From JAGDZR01 sp049115695 (GTDB lineage: Bacteria; Bacteroidota; Bacteroidia; Cytophagales; Cyclobacteriaceae): DNA of 64,000 nucleotides. The stretch spans positions 1 to 64,000 of the forward strand of contig JAGDZR010000021.1 in the NCBI GenBank assembly GCA_049115695.1, read 5' to 3'. Shown piece after piece: positions 1 to 7,933 of the stretch. The translations under genes and the position numbers were made by a program. The notes under the pieces are model-generated. The model made no database searches and was not told the DNA's origin. It worked only from the letters and a program-made list of their open reading frames with translations. The stretch's first letter is position 1; each line of letters opens with the position of its first letter.

Positions 1-10
1 TATTTATTCC

Positions 11-261
11 GGTATTCTCCTTGGTCGAAACCGGAATGACGAGTGGAGATGAAGTTTTTAATCAGGTATTCTCCTTCGTCGAAACCGGAAGGAGGGGATG
101 AAGGGTGCAGTATTTATTGCGGTATTCCTTCACTTCGTTCGGAAATCGGAATGACGGGATGGAGGAGCAATATTTTATTAGGTATTCTCCTTGGTCGAAA
201 CCGGAAGGAGGGGATACGGGGGGAGGAATATCGAAAAGATGGGATACGGGAGGAATACCGA
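11..261. repeat. Tandem intergenic repeat, four ~55-60 bp units
   Basis: Four units begin with GGTATTC at 11, 65, 121 and 181, so the period is 54-60 bp. Units 1, 2 and 4 continue with CTCCTT, G or C, then GTCGAAACCGGAA; unit 3 is divergent. Each is followed by a variable GGAATGACG or GGAGGGGA tail. No convincing gene covers it. It lies downstream of the leftward AraC gene and may run past the window edge. It looks like a Bacteroidota-type interspersed intergenic repeat; function unknown. Confidence 0.7.
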
Positions 262-263
262 AA

Positions 264-1103
264 TTAGATCGACCGATACATCTTGCGAAACTCCAGCGGG
301 GTGTATCCTTTGAACTTTTTGAATTGCTTGTAGAAAAAGGGCAGACTCTCATATCCGCATTTGTAGGCTATTTCGGCCATTTGGAGATCGGTTTCCAGGA
401 TATGTCTGCTGGCTATGTTGACGCGATATTCATTGACAAATTCAAAGAAGGGCTTATTCATTGTTTTGCTGAAAAACCGAGAGAATGCCTGTTCGCTCAT
501 GCTGAGCTCCGATGCAATTTCCGAGAGTTTAATTTTCTCTTTGAACTTGTTTTTCACGAACAATTGAACCCTGTTGAGCCTGTCAGTCGTATCAGAAGAC
601 ATGTCGTATGAATAGGATGCTCCCGCTATCAATTCATAATCTGCATATTGAGATAAGTAATCCATTAGTTCAATGAATTTCAAGTATCTGTCCATACCGT
701 TTTCATGTTCCACCTGGTGCATCAGGTTTGAAATGGTATTCCGATTATTAGGATGAAAGTAAAGCCCACGTTGGGATTTGTTGAGTAAATGGTGAATCCT
801 TCGAAAGACAGGCAAATCACCAATGGTTTCTTTTTGCCATTGAATCACAAGGGATCGGCTTTTATCTCGGTGATCATCAGCATTTTTCCAACAATGGGGG
901 AGATTGCTTCCTAGCAATACCAGGTCTCCTTCCTGAAAGTCTGAGATGTTATTACCCACATAGCGAATTCCTGAGCTTTGCAGAATCAAAGTCAACTCAT
1001 ATTCAGGATGAAAGTGCCAGGGATGTTCAAATGAATCCTGCTGATAAATGAATGCGTGTATTCCTTCTTCTGTTTGTTTGACCTTTTCAAGGATCGCTTT
1101 CAT
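264..1103 (-). CDS. AraC-family transcriptional regulator with N-terminal cupin
   Basis: A 279-residue protein. Residues ~15-110 form a cupin-like sensor (HPWHFHPEYELT followed by a PHCW motif), and the last ~100 residues are an AraC-type double HTH with IKLSEIASELSMSEQAFSRF and an AEIAYKCGYESLPFFYKQFK second helix region. This is a cytoplasmic one-component regulator, probably sensing a small organic ligand. It is divergent from the alcohol dehydrogenase/esterase pair across a 165 bp gap, so that pair is the likeliest target (inference). It is similar in layout to the AraC gene at 23364-24188. The family is certain; ligand and targets are not visible. Confidence 0.9.
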   Translation of the reverse strand: MKAILEKVKQTEEGIHAFIYQQDSFEHPWHFHPEYELTLILQSSGIRYVGNNISDFQEGDLVLLGSNLPHCWKNADDHRDKSRSLVIQWQKETIGDLPVFRRIHHLLNKSQRGLYFHPNNRNTISNLMHQVEHENGMDRYLKFIELMDYLSQYADYELIAGASYSYDMSSDTTDRLNRVQLFVKNKFKEKIKLSEIASELSMSEQAFSRFFSKTMNKPFFEFVNEYRVNIASRHILETDLQMAEIAYKCGYESLPFFYKQFKKFKGYTPLEFRKMYRSI

Positions 1104-1268
1104 TTAATATGCTATTTAATTATTGCTTAAAGGCGTTTGTTGTTTGAGGCTACAAAATAGGATATTTTTTCATCAAAATAGACAACTCTACTTAATGTGA
1201 CTTTCTGGACTTTTGTAACATAGAAGTAATGAGATTACTGTGAATACAGGAATTAAATCCTAAACTAA

Positions 1269-2384
1269 ATGGGGATAACATCAAGAACAGCTGTCGCTAC
1301 AGGTGATGGCCAATTTGAAATAACGACCACAGAAGTATCGGCTCCTCAATCAGATGAGATTCTGGTAAAGGTAAAGGCAGCAGGTTTGTGTCATACCGAT
1401 CATGATTCACTCAATTGGGGAAAACCGATTGTACTCGGACATGAAGGAGCAGGTGTAGTTGAGCAGGTTGGGGATGAAGTCAAAGAGCTGAAAGCAGGGG
1501 ATAAGGTGATTTTGAATTGGGCTACTCCATGCATGAAATGCTTTCAATGCCAGGAAGGCAATCAGCACATTTGCGAAAACAACTCTCCGGTTACTGCGGG
1601 TGGAAATGGATACACGCCCGGTCATGCTCATTTAGAAGGAACAAAGTGGAACGGGCAGCCTATTGAACGTTCTTTCAACATTGGAACCATTTCTGAGTAT
1701 GCTCTGGTGAAGTCATCGGCTTGCGTCAAGCTGGAAAGCAACATGCCCATGTCATCTGCAAGTATTATCAGTTGCGGTGTGATGACGGGCTATGGCTCTG
1801 TAGTAAACTCAGCCCAGTTGGCAGCTGGACGTTCTGCAGTGGTATTAGGAACAGGAGGAGTTGGACTGAATGTCATTCAGGGCGCCAAAATATCTGGAGC
1901 TTCTAAAATCATTGCCATTGATATCAATGCGGAACGCTTGGAAATGGCCAAACAATTTGGAGCGACTCATACAATCCAGGCGGATAAGACGGATTCGGGA
2001 CTAATGAGCGCAGCGGAGAAAGTGAAAGAAATGACGGACGGAAGAGGTGCTGATTATGCTTTTGAATGTACTGCTATTCCAGCACTTGGAGCTGCACCAT
2101 TGGCGATGATTCGTAATGCTGGTACAGCTGTTCAGGTGAGTGGGATTGAAGAAGAAATAACCATTGATATGAACTTGTTCGAATGGGACAAAACCTACAT
2201 TAATCCACTTTACGGCAAGTGCAGACCACAAATTGATTTCCCAAAGTTGGTGAGCCTTTATGATAAAGGCGATTTGAAATTGGATGAGATGATCACAAGA
2301 ACCTATCCATTAGATAATTTGAAACAAGCTTTTGATGATATGTTGGCAGGTAAGAATGCAAAAGGTGTAATTGTATTTGACTGA
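1269..2384 (+). CDS. Zinc-dependent alcohol dehydrogenase (MDR family)
   Basis: A 371-residue medium-chain dehydrogenase. Catalytic zinc ligands fit C41 (GLCHTDHD), H58 (GHEGAG) and C169 (SCGVMTGYG); structural zinc ligands fit C88, C91, C94 and C102. A Rossmann motif GTGGVGLN lies near residue 195, so NAD(P) is the expected cofactor. The CGVMTGYG segment resembles class III ADH (formaldehyde dehydrogenase), but substrate cannot be read from sequence. The stop codon overlaps the ATG of the following esterase by one base, indicating a two-gene operon. An ADH-esterase pair recalls FrmA/FrmB-type aldehyde detoxification; that is only an inference. Confidence 0.9.
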   Translation: MGITSRTAVATGDGQFEITTTEVSAPQSDEILVKVKAAGLCHTDHDSLNWGKPIVLGHEGAGVVEQVGDEVKELKAGDKVILNWATPCMKCFQCQEGNQHICENNSPVTAGGNGYTPGHAHLEGTKWNGQPIERSFNIGTISEYALVKSSACVKLESNMPMSSASIISCGVMTGYGSVVNSAQLAAGRSAVVLGTGGVGLNVIQGAKISGASKIIAIDINAERLEMAKQFGATHTIQADKTDSGLMSAAEKVKEMTDGRGADYAFECTAIPALGAAPLAMIRNAGTAVQVSGIEEEITIDMNLFEWDKTYINPLYGKCRPQIDFPKLVSLYDKGDLKLDEMITRTYPLDNLKQAFDDMLAGKNAKGVIVFD

Positions 2385-3190
2385 TGAGCAAGTTTAAAAC
2401 CACAGAATTGTCCAAGCCACAATTCGAAATGAATGGCTTGCGGTTTATCACTGTTAAAACGCCAAATCTAAAAGGACGGGGAGATATCTGTGTGTTTGTA
2501 CCGGATGGTGAAGATTTGAAAGACCTACCCATTGTAACCTTACTTCATGGTGTTTATGGTAGTGCATGGGCATGGGCTTTTTTGGGTAACGCGCATGGGG
2601 TTACCAATCGCCTCATCCAGGACGGCAAAATAAGACCTATGGTATTGGCCATGCCATCCGATGGGTTGTGGGGAGATGGAAGCGGGTACATGGCTCATGA
2701 CAGGAGAGATTTTGAAAAATGGATTGCTGAAGATGTGCCGGTTGCGGTGACGGAGAATATTCCACAGACATCAGATCAATCAAAATTGTTCCTTTCTGGG
2801 TTGTCGATGGGTGGATTTGGAGCCTTGAAAGTGGGTTCGAAGTATGGGAAGCAGTATGCTGGTATCTCTGCACATAGCTCTATCACTGAAGTTGGACAAA
2901 TGAAGTTGTTCGTCGAAGAGCCAATCGAGGCATATCGTCAGGAAGTAAGAAGTGATGAGGATGCTTTGACTAGTCTCATCGAGAACAGAAGAGAATTACC
3001 ACCACTTCGATTTGATTGTGGCGTAGATGATGAATTGATCGAGTACAACAGAGTACTACATTCAGAATTGGATAGCGCCGGAGTAGATCATATCTACCAG
3101 GAATTTTCGGGCGGTCATCAGTGGGAGTATTGGCAGGAGCATCTGGAAGACACGCTGTTGTTTTTTGAGGGGGTATTAGGCAAGGGTTAA
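2384..3190 (+). CDS. Putative esterase, alpha/beta hydrolase (esterase D-like)
   Basis: A 268-residue cytoplasmic hydrolase with no signal peptide. The oxyanion region is TLLHGVYGSAWAW, the nucleophile elbow is GLSMGGFGAL, and the histidine is probably in the C-terminal GGHQWEYW. The SMGGxGAL block is typical of esterase D/S-formylglutathione hydrolase-like enzymes. It is translationally coupled to the upstream alcohol dehydrogenase (1 bp overlap), so the two probably act on one substrate, for example dehydrogenation followed by thioester or ester hydrolysis. That pairing is an inference; plain carboxylesterase activity is equally possible. Confidence 0.85.
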   Translation: MSKFKTTELSKPQFEMNGLRFITVKTPNLKGRGDICVFVPDGEDLKDLPIVTLLHGVYGSAWAWAFLGNAHGVTNRLIQDGKIRPMVLAMPSDGLWGDGSGYMAHDRRDFEKWIAEDVPVAVTENIPQTSDQSKLFLSGLSMGGFGALKVGSKYGKQYAGISAHSSITEVGQMKLFVEEPIEAYRQEVRSDEDALTSLIENRRELPPLRFDCGVDDELIEYNRVLHSELDSAGVDHIYQEFSGGHQWEYWQEHLEDTLLFFEGVLGKG

Positions 3191-3215
3191 GCGACTTATT
3201 GCAACGCCTAACCCT
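3183..3215. terminator. Stem-loop between convergent genes
   Basis: AGGGTTA then GCG pairs with CGC then TAACCCT, with one a/c mismatch and an 11-base loop. It begins within the last codons of the esterase and lies before the convergent Dabb gene. There is no clear T run, so it is a structure-based call. Confidence 0.4.
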
Positions 3216-3247
3216 ATCCATGGTATTATCTCTTAGTCGGAGTTAAT

Positions 3248-3652
3248 CTACTCTTCACCCCAATAGTCAAACACAAATAAGTCCTTGAGCAGAGGTTTGT
3301 TTTTACCTGCAACTTCCATGTGGGCTGGATGAGGTAGATAGATGTCTCTGGCTGCTTCGTTTTCAAAGGTCAACACATAACAGTGGGTAAACCCTTTGGC
3401 AAAGCCTTCAACACTGATATCTTCTCCTCCTTCAAATTTGATGATTTCCGGAATACGGGTTTTTAGCTCCAGAAAATCCTTAACCGCCTGGGCTTTTCGC
3501 TCCTCAGAAACATCATCGTTAAACTGAAACGAAACAACATGTCTTAGCACCTTTTTTTCCTTTTTAGTTGTGTTAAACGACATACTTACTGTTGCAAGCA
3601 TTACAACAGCAAGAGTTGATAGTATTAGATTTTTAGTATTAACTATTTTCAT
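3248..3652 (-). CDS. Secreted Dabb (stress-responsive alpha/beta barrel) protein
   Basis: A 134-residue protein. Residues 1-27 look like an export signal (hydrophobic LILSTLAVVMLATVSMSF); the rest is a Dabb ferredoxin-like domain (HVVSFQFNDDVSEERKAQ, then GFTHCYVLTFENEAARDIYLPHPAH). Dabb proteins are small dimers that bind or transform hydrophobic compounds; most are cytoplasmic, so an exported one is less usual. It is the last gene of a leftward operon, 6 bp after the beta-propeller protein and downstream of the GlcG-like protein. All three carry export signals and probably act together in the periplasm. Confidence 0.8.
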   Translation of the reverse strand: MKIVNTKNLILSTLAVVMLATVSMSFNTTKKEKKVLRHVVSFQFNDDVSEERKAQAVKDFLELKTRIPEIIKFEGGEDISVEGFAKGFTHCYVLTFENEAARDIYLPHPAHMEVAGKNKPLLKDLFVFDYWGEE

Positions 3653-3658
3653 TTTATT

Positions 3659-4858
3659 TCAATTTGCGTTTTTATCAAGTTTATAAGTAACCAGTTCGTT
3701 TCCACCAACCGAGCCTGCGAGCAAATACATTTCACCGTTGATGATGTGACCTGCCAGTCCATAGTAAATGGGAAAGCCCGTTTTGATTTTGCCCGCATCA
3801 ACCAGTAGGCCTGTTTCTTTGAGCACGCAGAGTTGGATACTTTGGTCATCCCGGGTTGCAATGGCCACCAATGCATTTTTATCATCAATCGGTAGACTGT
3901 GTAATCTTGTTTGTCCTTTAATCAAAGTGCTGGCATCACCCTTGAAAAGTGAACGAGGGATCAGTTCAGCCTGATTGTCCAACATGAACACACTTACTGC
4001 ATCACCATGATAATAATAGGTTTCCCTGTCCTTGATCCAGGGAGTTGGTTTGTAGTAGATATGATGTCGATGACCTACCACTACAAAATTTCTGTTGTTT
4101 AAGCGAACTGATATTACAGGGTAGGTACCATTGAGATAGCGTATGTGATCATCTGAAATACTGCTGATGTGTTCAAAATGGCCATCTTCAAATACCTGGA
4201 AGTTACTCAAGCCATTGTCCTGGAAACCGCCCGTCATTAGGACGGTTTTGCCCTGCACCTGATGCAAAGACATCCCTATGATGCCATCTGTAAAAACAGC
4301 TTCTGTGTCTGCCATCGACTGAACATGTTCGAGACTTCCGTCTGGCAATATTCTGAAGCAAGACAATCCCGGATTCTTTTCCAATCCCCCTACAAACAGA
4401 TAGGAGTCCTGAGACATATGAACCACCTGAAGGGTGATGACTATGCCGAGATAGGTTTGCTCCGTGTCCTGAATGGAAGAGACACTTTTCAAAGTGCCGT
4501 CATCATTGATTTCGAAAACCTCGACCATGTTTCCACCTTTTAAGCCAGCAAACAGGAAGTTTTTTCCATGTACCTGATCAGCTACAAGCCCTCTCACTGC
4601 CTTTTTACCTCCAGTTACAGTGTAGCTTTCTATCGGCTGAAGGACTCCTGTGTTTGAAATTTCAAAAGCGTCTACTTTATTACCATCACCTCCTGAATAA
4701 GCATAGTACTTATCACCAATTTGATAAATAGTACATGTGACAGTATTATTTGAAGTCTTCGACGTGCTGATAGAATTGATCGAATAGGAGTTCTGAGCGA
4801 TCAACCCGGTTTGTAGCCAAAAACTTACGATAAGAAGAACCGATAAACGCTTTATCAT
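3659..4858 (-). CDS. Secreted beta-propeller-like protein of unknown function
   Basis: About 399 residues from the ATG giving MIKRLSVLL, one base after the upstream stop; a start ten codons earlier would overlap that gene. A signal peptide ends near TGLIAQ. The mature part holds repeated ~50-residue modules ending in forms such as VEVFEINDDGTL, SCFRILPDGSL and SNFQVFEDGHF, the pattern of a six- or seven-bladed propeller like 3-carboxymuconate cyclase/lactonase-type proteins. No catalytic motif is recognised. It is the middle gene of the GlcG-propeller-Dabb secreted operon. Lactonase or ligand-binding roles are possible but unproven. Confidence 0.7.
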   Translation of the reverse strand: MIKRLSVLLIVSFWLQTGLIAQNSYSINSISTSKTSNNTVTCTIYQIGDKYYAYSGGDGNKVDAFEISNTGVLQPIESYTVTGGKKAVRGLVADQVHGKNFLFAGLKGGNMVEVFEINDDGTLKSVSSIQDTEQTYLGIVITLQVVHMSQDSYLFVGGLEKNPGLSCFRILPDGSLEHVQSMADTEAVFTDGIIGMSLHQVQGKTVLMTGGFQDNGLSNFQVFEDGHFEHISSISDDHIRYLNGTYPVISVRLNNRNFVVVGHRHHIYYKPTPWIKDRETYYYHGDAVSVFMLDNQAELIPRSLFKGDASTLIKGQTRLHSLPIDDKNALVAIATRDDQSIQLCVLKETGLLVDAGKIKTGFPIYYGLAGHIINGEMYLLAGSVGGNELVTYKLDKNAN

Positions 4859-4859
4859 A

Positions 4860-5345
4860 TTATTTAAGAATTGTTGCCACTGCAGCAAGTGCTATGTCCT
4901 GATCTTGTTCGATGGTTCCACCACTGATACCTATTGCACCAATGACCAATCCAGATTTATCTTTGATGGGTATCCCTCCGGGAAAGGTAATAAGACCTCC
5001 ATTTGAGTGTTCAATATTGTATATGTCCGCTCCTGGTTGTGTGATTTTTCCCAGGTCAAGTGTGGGTGTATCAAAAAGTCGAGCAGTTCGCGCTTTTTTG
5101 ATAGCCACATCGATACTTCCTAAGTAGGCACCATCCATTCTTAGAAATGATTTTAGGTTGGCGCCAGCATCCACAATAGCGATATTGATGAGTATTCCTT
5201 CAGCCTCAGCCTTTTCTGTGGCTTTCATCAAGATGTTATTGGCCTGCTCTGCAGTGAGATCACCAGGAAGTTGGTGTTGAGCATGTAGATGAGTTGTCGC
5301 TATTGTCAATAGCATTATCAGGCCTGGAATAATACGCTTTCTCAT
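4860..5345 (-). CDS. GlcG/HbpS-family protein, secreted
   Basis: A 161-residue protein with an N-terminal signal (LIMLLTIATTHLHAQ) and a full GlcG/HbpS domain: LTAEQANNILMKATEKAEAE, then NIAIVDAGANLKSFLRMDGA, GGLITFPGGIPI and a C-terminal GAIGISGGTIEQD. The family includes heme-binding HbpS and proteins encoded beside glycolate oxidase or corrinoid genes; the exact ligand varies. It is the first gene of the leftward secreted operon and is followed at 1 bp by the propeller gene. Heme or small-molecule binding in the periplasm is the best inference. Confidence 0.85.
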   Translation of the reverse strand: MRKRIIPGLIMLLTIATTHLHAQHQLPGDLTAEQANNILMKATEKAEAEGILINIAIVDAGANLKSFLRMDGAYLGSIDVAIKKARTARLFDTPTLDLGKITQPGADIYNIEHSNGGLITFPGGIPIKDKSGLVIGAIGISGGTIEQDQDIALAAVATILK

Positions 5346-5453
5346 TGTTTGTTTTTAGATTGAAAAGAACTCAAGTTCTAGTGAGTCTATTGTCCAGATG
5401 CAAATCTTGTATTCCAAGCCATAGAAACTCTTGAACTAGTTCAATAAATAGTG

Positions 5454-6038
5454 CTAATAATCTGAAGTGAGTCTTCTTTTCCGGATTTTACTGACGAATT
5501 CTGGTGTAATCCCGAGATAACTCGCAATTTGTTTGTTGGTGACCCGATTGGCTATAGTGGGATAAGTGGTGATGAAGTGGTCGTATCGTTCGTCGGCGTT
5601 CATTGTATGGCTCCTTACTAGTCTCCTTTGCCATGCAGCTACTGCAGTTTGTGACATAATCCGAAACAGCCGATCAACTTTAGGCAATGCTTCATAGAGT
5701 CGTTCTTTATCGGACTTAGTGATCATCAGTACCTGACTTTCTTCAAGGGCTTGAATGCTGAGTTCCGAGCTGGTTTGGTTCAAAAAGCTATCAATTTCCA
5801 TCAACCACCATCCTTCTGCAGCGAAATAGAGAATTTTCTCATTGCCTTCATGGTCAATTGTAAAAATCTTGAAGCATCCATTTGCCACCAGCCCCTCAAA
5901 ACGGCATATTTCTCCCATTCTCAACAAATACTCCTTTTTCTGTACGTTTCGAGGTTTGTAAAAAGAACAAATAAAGTCAAGCTCGTTGACTTTGAAATCC
6001 ATGTACTTTGAGAAATTATTCTTGAGTAATTCTGACAT
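5454..6038 (-). CDS. Crp/Fnr-family transcriptional regulator
   Basis: The start giving MSELLKNNFSKYMDF (194 residues) is preferred. An upstream in-frame start would add 64 residues of atypical sequence and overlap the neighbouring TPR gene. A cyclic-nucleotide-binding-like beta-roll (RMGEICRFEGLVANGCFKIF) is followed by a helical linker and a C-terminal HTH (NKQIASYLGITPEFVSKIRK). This is the short Bacteroidota Crp type, whose effectors are mostly unknown. It lies ahead of the GlcG operon on the same strand with a ~110 bp gap, and may regulate it. Confidence 0.88.
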   Translation of the reverse strand: MSELLKNNFSKYMDFKVNELDFICSFYKPRNVQKKEYLLRMGEICRFEGLVANGCFKIFTIDHEGNEKILYFAAEGWWLMEIDSFLNQTSSELSIQALEESQVLMITKSDKERLYEALPKVDRLFRIMSQTAVAAWQRRLVRSHTMNADERYDHFITTYPTIANRVTNKQIASYLGITPEFVSKIRKRRLTSDY

Positions 6039-6078
6039 GATCAGCTCATATTTCGTCGTGGGCGCAAAGCTAGGTAAC

Positions 6079-7734
6079 CTAAATTTTCGAAATAAAGTCG
6101 CTGAGATTACCATTTTTCTCCAATCCCAATTTTTGGCGTAATCTATAGCGCGAAGTATTGATGCTGTCCAGTGTGATGCCGAGCAGCTTGGACATGTCTT
6201 TGCTCGAAAAATTGAGTTTGACAAGCGCACATAATCTTAGGTCTGACTTGCTAAGATTTGGAAATTTTGTCATCAGTCTGTCATAAAAGTTTTTATTGAC
6301 AGCTATAAACCTTGTTTCAAATTCTCTCCAGTTGTCAGAAGTATTGAAGTTGATACTTCTGGTCAATCGTTTGAGGTCTCCTTGATCCGGTTTTTCTCCA
6401 AGTTTTTCTATTTTGTTTTTCACCTCAGTGAGAATTTCTTCTCTTTCAATCACAAGGAGTGCAGAAGCGGTAAGCTCCTTGTTTTTTACTTCCAAAACTT
6501 CATTCGATTTCTGAATTTCTAATACACGCTGTTGCTGTAGTAGTTTTTTCTCTGCTTTATGTTTTATCCGAATGTACCGATAGATAACAAATCCAACCAA
6601 GATCAATAGGAAAATTGCTCCTAATTGCACTACAGAATTCAGGTATGATATTTCCTGTTCATGTTCTAGTTGAGCCAATCTTTGTTTTTGAAGCTCCTGG
6701 TCTTGTGCTTCCTTGATTCGTCTGAATTCATCTTTTATTTCCAGTGTGCTTTGATTCGTTTTACTTCGAACACCAAAATACTCTTCTCCTAGTTTTCTTG
6801 CAGCTTCAGAGTGTAGATAGGCGTCATGATGATTGTTCATGGAAACATTAAGCTTGGCAAGATTGATGTATAATTCAGGAATTAGATCAAGGTGACTTTT
6901 GTATTTCTCACTGATGGTTATTGCACTTTTGTAGTAGAACTCACTAGAATCATTTTTCCCAAGCTCTTTATGGATGTCTCCCAGGAATGAATACAATACG
7001 ACCAGATAGGGTTTAAACCTGTCTTCAAAATAGGGTTTGATTCGATTGAGTTCGTTGAGCGCCTCTATCGTATGTCCTTCATAAAACTTAATGTATGCCT
7101 GCTCGGCATCTAAGTGAGTGGGGTTTTGAGTTACTCGATTAATGGTAAGACAGCTGTCAACATAGCGCTTACTCATTTCGATATCCCGATTTTTACGATA
7201 TATGGTTAATATGGCGAAATAGGTAACACGGATTGCCTGTTCATCAACCTCTTTCCTTTCATTGAGGTCCTTTAGAATCGATAGTGATTTGTTGAAGTAT
7301 TCCAGCGAGATGTCCTGACGTTGATAAAGGCTGTACAAAAGGCCAAGGCCGTGATACACTGCCGCCCGACCACCCTCATTGTCTATCATGTCCGCAAGGA
7401 GCAATGCTTCCCAGTAGTTGTCATAGGCTTTACCAAATTCAGCATTGTGAGCCAAGAGTTCGCACAAAGCGAGCAGATTGGTGATTGCACTGATGGTATC
7501 ACCACGTTCCAGAAGGCTTTGTGCATTATCAGCAAACGATACCTTGGTACTGTCATTATTGATCAGTATTCGCTCAATTCTTTTAGGTAGGAAATTGCCG
7601 AGTTTACTCGCAAGCGTAGTATCCATTGATATGTCCTGACTCAACAGGTTTGTTTGCACTGTGAGACATGTCAAAAGAATACAGAGTCTAAATGGCCTAA
7701 AAGTGTGTGCTAAGTTTAATAATCTTGAAATCAT
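6079..7734 (-). CDS. TPR membrane regulator with LuxR-like HTH
   Basis: A 551-residue protein. Order: signal peptide (to ~32), TPR-like helical repeats (~60-340), a coiled coil (EAQDQELQKQRLAQLEHEQE), one membrane helix (~370-390, VVQLGAIFLLILVGFVIYRY), a second coiled coil, then a C-terminal LuxR/GerE-like HTH (LSKSDLRLCALVKLNFSSKD, then a TLDSINTSRYRLRQKLG segment). The TPR part should be periplasmic and the HTH cytoplasmic. This architecture recurs beside SusC/SusD loci in Bacteroidota, and the gene is divergent from the susC homologue across 200 bp, so it is the probable regulator of that locus. Confidence 0.85.
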   Translation of the reverse strand: MISRLLNLAHTFRPFRLCILLTCLTVQTNLLSQDISMDTTLASKLGNFLPKRIERILINNDSTKVSFADNAQSLLERGDTISAITNLLALCELLAHNAEFGKAYDNYWEALLLADMIDNEGGRAAVYHGLGLLYSLYQRQDISLEYFNKSLSILKDLNERKEVDEQAIRVTYFAILTIYRKNRDIEMSKRYVDSCLTINRVTQNPTHLDAEQAYIKFYEGHTIEALNELNRIKPYFEDRFKPYLVVLYSFLGDIHKELGKNDSSEFYYKSAITISEKYKSHLDLIPELYINLAKLNVSMNNHHDAYLHSEAARKLGEEYFGVRSKTNQSTLEIKDEFRRIKEAQDQELQKQRLAQLEHEQEISYLNSVVQLGAIFLLILVGFVIYRYIRIKHKAEKKLLQQQRVLEIQKSNEVLEVKNKELTASALLVIEREEILTEVKNKIEKLGEKPDQGDLKRLTRSINFNTSDNWREFETRFIAVNKNFYDRLMTKFPNLSKSDLRLCALVKLNFSSKDMSKLLGITLDSINTSRYRLRQKLGLEKNGNLSDFISKI

Positions 7735-7933
7735 CCATTAATGCTTATATAAGTCGATTATAAGTTAGTCATGTTTAGATTTTTATATCAATAATTCGCC
7801 CAATGTATAAGTTTTGTTTAGTTAATAAAGGTATCCAGTTCTCCTATTTGGTTGAACATTCGTGTTTGGAGTAGTGATCAAAAGACTACTTCGAGAACTT
7901 ATGAAGAACCTTTTTAAACTAAACTGAACATGT

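Noticed and set aside
11..261. Possible CRISPR array
   Set aside because: The repeats are imperfect and the segments between them are related to each other rather than unique spacers; no cas genes are present.
62..611. Open frames through the left-edge repeat, including one antisense to the AraC gene
   Set aside because: They translate repeat DNA or shadow the AraC HTH region and show no protein family features.
6039..6230. 64-residue N-terminal extension of the Crp/Fnr protein at 5454
   Set aside because: It overlaps the TPR-HTH gene and has atypical composition; MSELLKN gives the normal family length.
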